From: CAZFBR01 sp035353495 [NCBI: uncultured bacterium]
GTDB lineage: Bacteria > DAOPZR01
DNA: 8,124 nucleotides
Assembly: GCA_964517215.1 (NCBI GenBank)
Contig: CAZFBR010000162.1
Coordinates: 1-8,124 of the forward strand
Direction of reading: 5' to 3'
Part shown: piece by piece, positions 5,526-8,124 of the stretch
Numbering within the stretch: the stretch's first letter is position 1
Layout: each line of letters starts with the position of its first letter
Program-made: the position numbers and the translations under genes
Notes under the pieces: generated by a model
Told to the model about the DNA's origin: nothing
The model's input: the letters and a program-made list of their open reading frames with translations, nothing else
Databases searched by the model: none

Positions 5526-7382
5526 TCAGCGGTGTGCAGGCATCGTGCGACCGGCCGGCAGGATGATGCCACCGGGAAAATCGGACATCGGGACCGGCTG
5601 CCGGCACGGGTCTGCGTTCGCCAGGCCAAACAACTGATTGTCTGCGGCGTAGAGCAGGCCGGCAGCGATCAGTTCCTCAATAGCCGCAGACAGGTCCGCC
5701 GGGGATGTTCCCGGATGCTGCTGCACCACCTGATCGGCCAGTGCTTCCCGGCACAGGGGCGCTGCCTGCGCGATGCGGAATATTGCCGCCGTCAGACCAG
5801 CCAGCCGGCACGACCGCGGCATGGCGCCACGGGTATCGCTGATTTGCACCGCCCCGCCATCATCACGCCACGCCAGCCGCGGAATTTCAACAACCGGAAC
5901 AAGCGGATGCAAGCGTTGCCATGCCTGCTGCCAGCCGGCAACCGCAGCCAGCAGGGCGTGCAAGCCCGGTTGCGGTTCCGGGTCCTCTCCGGCGACGGTA
6001 AAATATAAGGCCAGTTCCGCCCGGTCATGTTCGCCCGCCGGATACAAATGGGCGTATTCCAGCGGGGTCACCAGTTGCCACGGTCCATGTTCGCGCTGTT
6101 CATAATACTGGCTGAACCGGTCGTACCGCAACGGGGCGACCCGCAGGGGCGGTTCGAAATGATGCAGCTGCGGGATCAGTGCGGCGGCAGCGGCATAATC
6201 GTCGTCAGTATCGCCCGGCACCCGCACGAGATACAGCCAACGCACGCGCATGCCCAGCGACCGGCAGGTGCGCAGCAGACGCAGGTTGTCGCATACCGTG
6301 GTGCCTTTCTGCAGAGCCCGCAGGGTGCGCGCGCTCAGTGATTCTATGCCAGCCTGGAGGAATTGCACACCCTGTGCCGCCAGTTGTTCCAGATGCCGGG
6401 GCGGGATGGCGGCACGAACAGTCACCGACCAGCAGCGGTCGGCATCCGCTTCCCGGGCCAGCGCGACGAGCAGGGTGGCATCAGCGGTGATGTTGTCGGC
6501 AGCGAAAAAGAACCGGCTGTCGTGACGGTCAGTCAGCATCCGAATTTCCGCAGCGAGCTGGTCGGTTGATTTTTCCCGGTAGCCGGTTGCCAATCCGTGC
6601 TGCGCGCAGAAAGTGCAGGGCTGGCGGACGGCATGGCGGCAGCCGCGCGAGGTCTCCAGTAATATTCCGGGCCGCACCCGGTCCGCCAGGCTGCTCATGC
6701 GCAGGGCCGTAAAGTAATCGTCATAATCCGGGCAGGGGAGCGCGGCCAGTTGGGCGACCTGTGCGCGCCGGCAGGCGGCATGATGGCGCGTGCTGACGCC
6801 AGCAGGCAGTTCCCGTGCGGCCGGATTCCGGCCATGCGCCAGCAGGTCGCGACAAAAGGGCGGAAAGATTTCGTCTGCCTCGCCCGAGACGACGTAATCC
6901 AACCACGGCGCCTGGCGCAAGAGCGCACGTCCCACCCCACCCTCCACCTGCGCACCGCCGATAACGGTGATAATGCCGGCATCCTGTTCGCGCACCGCGC
7001 GCACCAGAGCCAACGCTGCTAGCTGCTGCTGGCATACAGCGCTGACCGCGACAATGCGCGGCCGCGCAGCGATCACCTGCGTCGCCAGCGCCGTCGTGAA
7101 GCACTGCGCCCGGGCGCGCGCCCGGCGCAGCCAGGCCGCCACCGCGGCGGGTGTCTCCCCGCGCCAGGCGGCATGGCGCCGCAATGATTCCGCGAACTCA
7201 TCCGGGCATTCGGGCATTTCCGGAAATGCCGCACCGGCAAAGGTCCATTCACCCGCCAACAGCGGACCGCCGGCGAGCAATTGATAGTCATCCACCCCCA
7301 GTGCCTCGGCGAAAAGCACATTGGCGTAGCACACCGCCGTGGATATTCCGGCACGCCGCAAGCCCGCCGCCAGCATACCCAT
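5526..7382 (-). CDS. B12-type radical SAM RiPP maturase (rSAM_ocin_1-like), apparently 5'-truncated
   Basis: The frame encodes 618 residues from ATG 7382. It matches the 'RiPP maturation radical SAM protein 1' family (TIGR03975 type). A cobalamin-binding-like region includes TVIGGAQVEGG (139-149) and SGEADEIFPPF (166-176), then LPCPDYDDYF (215-224), LLETSRGC with the family's unusual CX7CX2C cluster motif (Cys248, 256, 259), QAGIESLS (343-350) and LRYDRFSQYY (418-427). A helical C-terminal domain follows. Members associate with NHLP precursors; characterised relatives perform cobalamin-dependent C-methylation of peptides. Homology begins abruptly at MGMLAAGLRRAGI: the usual first strand, of about 15-20 residues (LLVxMPxxxxxxPS-like), is missing. 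An in-frame TAG (7401-7399) closes the frame upstream, and I see no Shine-Dalgarno before 7382. It may be a 5'-truncated pseudogene or an assembly/frameshift artefact. It converges on the SPASM gene with 18 bp between them. Confidence 0.85.
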   Translation of the reverse strand: MGMLAAGLRRAGISTAVCYANVLFAEALGVDDYQLLAGGPLLAGEWTFAGAAFPEMPECPDEFAESLRRHAAWRGETPAAVAAWLRRARARAQCFTTALATQVIAARPRIVAVSAVCQQQLAALALVRAVREQDAGIITVIGGAQVEGGVGRALLRQAPWLDYVVSGEADEIFPPFCRDLLAHGRNPAARELPAGVSTRHHAACRRAQVAQLAALPCPDYDDYFTALRMSSLADRVRPGILLETSRGCRHAVRQPCTFCAQHGLATGYREKSTDQLAAEIRMLTDRHDSRFFFAADNITADATLLVALAREADADRCWSVTVRAAIPPRHLEQLAAQGVQFLQAGIESLSARTLRALQKGTTVCDNLRLLRTCRSLGMRVRWLYLVRVPGDTDDDYAAAAALIPQLHHFEPPLRVAPLRYDRFSQYYEQREHGPWQLVTPLEYAHLYPAGEHDRAELALYFTVAGEDPEPQPGLHALLAAVAGWQQAWQRLHPLVPVVEIPRLAWRDDGGAVQISDTRGAMPRSCRLAGLTAAIFRIAQAAPLCREALADQVVQQHPGTSPADLSAAIEELIAAGLLYAADNQLFGLANADPCRQPVPMSDFPGGIILPAGRTMPAHR

Positions 7383-7516
7383 CGCCGCAGCGCGTGCCGG
7401 CTACAGTGTGTATGTCTGGCGTCAGTTGATTGCTGCCGTTAACGACAGTCCCGCTGCCAGCGCTGACGCTGAGGATGTTACCGCCGACCGTGCCGCACTG
7501 AGCATGCTGATATTCC

Positions 7517-7528
7517 GATAATATTATC
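7517..7528. promoter_or_regulatory. Perfect 12-bp AT-rich palindrome GATAATATTATC
   Basis: The sequence equals its own reverse complement and stands out in GC-rich DNA. It overlaps the -10 part of a minus-strand promoter-like pair, so it could be a repressor operator. No binding protein can be named from the sequence. Confidence 0.35.
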
Positions 7529-7549
7529 CCGTACCGAACCAACCATCAA
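7521..7549 (-). promoter_or_regulatory. Candidate promoter towards the B12-type radical SAM gene
   Basis: On the minus strand TTGATG (7549-7544, four of six) is followed by 17 nt and TAATAT (7526-7521, four of six). Transcription would begin near 7514, about 130 nt before ATG 7382. The match is moderate and overlaps the palindrome. Confidence 0.3.
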
Positions 7550-7788
7550 TCATAACTTCAAGATTCACTGCTTGCCCTGCGTATTGCGCCATTGTCGCGT
7601 TGCGTTTTTGTCTGAACATGCCCATCAGCATCATAATCATTGTCGTGGACGGTAACAGCACCTTGCATCCTTCAAGAATGCCGCTTTGATGATTCATGTT
7701 GCTCATCGTCAAGATGCCGGTCGGGATTTGCAGCAAACGCTCGCCGATGCTACAGTTGGCCGGCATCGTGACAAGCAAAGGATCGACC

Positions 7789-8124
7789 ATGAACCGACGG
7801 GCAAAATTGGCAGGCGGCCTTGTTGCCGCTCTCCTCATCATCGGCAGCGCCTGGTACGTCGCCACGCATTATTCCTCCGCCGCGGCAAAGCCCCCCATCG
7901 ACCTGGCGCGTTATCGTCCGCCAGCCGGCCTCTCCGCCCTGCAGGCGGACCGTGTCGTCATCGTCGTCATCGACGGTGCGCGCTACAGCGAAACGCTGGG
8001 CGACACCACGCGGCAGAATTACCTGCATATCATCCGTGACCTCGCTCCGCAGGGCGTCACCTACACCGATTTCCGCAACGAGGGGGTCACCAAGACCAAT
8101 CCGTCACACGCCTCGCTGATGACG
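7789..8124 (+). CDS. Alkaline-phosphatase-superfamily phosphodiesterase, N-terminal part (runs off right edge)
   Basis: I translated this from ATG 7789; 112 codons are visible and open to the end. AAAGGA (7777-7782) lies 6 nt upstream. The N-terminus is MNRRAK followed by a hydrophobic stretch LAGGLVAALLIIGSAWYVA (about residues 7-25), so the protein is exported or membrane-anchored with its catalytic domain outside the cytoplasm. After a short linker comes VVIVVIDGARY (56-66), where Asp62 is the expected first metal ligand of the alkaline phosphatase superfamily. TKTNPSHASLMT (101-112) resembles the nucleophile motif of type I phosphodiesterase/nucleotide pyrophosphatases (Thr-x-Pro-x-His), making Thr103 the likely nucleophile. 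Substrate cannot be told from the fragment; sulfatase-like or phosphatase members share this fold. It probably lies outside the RiPP cluster, given its own RBS and unrelated function. Confidence 0.8.
   Translation, partial: MNRRAKLAGGLVAALLIIGSAWYVATHYSSAAAKPPIDLARYRPPAGLSALQADRVVIVVIDGARYSETLGDTTRQNYLHIIRDLAPQGVTYTDFRNEGVTKTNPSHASLMT

Larger units (their letters stand above)
7383..7788. other. 406-bp stretch with no convincing gene
   Basis: This gap separates the truncated radical SAM gene (-) from the phosphodiesterase gene (+). The part at about 7505-7720 is visibly less GC-rich than the flanking genes. It holds a 12-bp palindrome (7517-7528) and a minus-strand promoter-like pair (7549-7521). 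Minus-strand frames contain short open stretches, including a Gly/Ser/Asn/Val-rich one at about 7490-7425, but none has a good start plus RBS or a recognisable NHLP leader. It may hold the lost 5' end of the neighbour, replaced by unrelated DNA, or remnants of a small gene. Confidence 0.5.

Noticed and set aside
5512-5539. Bidirectional terminator between the convergent radical SAM genes
   Set aside because: Only an imperfect CCGC/GCGG stem with bulged CTG/CAG flanks and no T-run on either strand; too weak to call.
5532-7284. Plus-strand frames antisense to the B12-type radical SAM gene
   Set aside because: The minus frame carries the CX7CX2C cluster motif and several family signatures; the plus frames have none.
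7681-7788. Small minus-strand Met-rich peptide (continuing left to about 7524)
   Set aside because: The frame from around 7705 has repeated ATG codons but no RBS or recognisable family, and its 5' extension overlaps the phosphodiesterase gene on the other strand.
7820-8119. Plus-strand 99-codon frame at the right edge
   Set aside because: It is out of frame with the phosphodiesterase reading starting at 7789, which has an RBS, a hydrophobic N-terminus and both metal and nucleophile motifs.

Overview
The window looks like an accessory, GC-rich bacterial locus, most likely from a proteobacterium. That assignment is an inference from high GC, strong Shine-Dalgarno sites, a near-consensus sigma-70 promoter, and gene families common in proteobacterial RiPP (ribosomally made, post-translationally modified peptide) clusters. 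No ribosomal or phylogenetic marker gene is present, so the taxon stays open.

The core of the window is a RiPP biosynthesis locus of the nitrile-hydratase-leader (NHLP, 'proteusin-type') class. Two different NHLP precursor genes are visible. Precursor A (3750-4031, +) is complete, with an NHLP leader, a VAGG double-glycine junction and a very short Cys-containing core, GSGCSGSC. It has a good promoter and RBS and is followed by a radical SAM/SPASM maturase (4110-5507, +). Precursor B (193 down to 1, -) has an unmistakable NHLP leader, but its core lies beyond the left edge. It follows a TPR-methyltransferase gene (1958-222, -) by 28 bp.

Layout, left to right: precursor B (-, partial); TPR/class I SAM methyltransferase (-); a 403-bp gap with a three-copy, 96-bp, nearly perfect tandem repeat and a candidate promoter (-); a 373-residue protein of unrecognised family (-); a 266-bp divergent promoter region; precursor A (+); radical SAM/SPASM protein (+); an 18-bp convergent gap; a B12-type radical SAM protein of the RiPP 'rSAM_ocin_1' kind (-) that seems to lack its normal N-terminus; a 406-bp stretch with no convincing gene and a 12-bp AT palindrome; and the start of an exported or membrane-anchored alkaline-phosphatase-superfamily phosphodiesterase (+, runs off the right edge), which is probably outside the cluster.

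A working model (inference): precursor A is modified by the adjacent SPASM enzyme, probably at or near its two cysteines. Precursor B could be modified by the methyltransferase, the 373-residue protein and, if it is functional, the B12-type radical SAM enzyme. The leader peptidase/exporter expected for NHLP systems is not in this window. The items most worth following up are the 8-residue Cys core paired with a SPASM maturase, the unrecognised 373-residue protein, the abrupt loss of homology at the 5' end of the B12-type radical SAM gene, and the recent 96-bp repeat expansion in the leader region of the methyltransferase gene.
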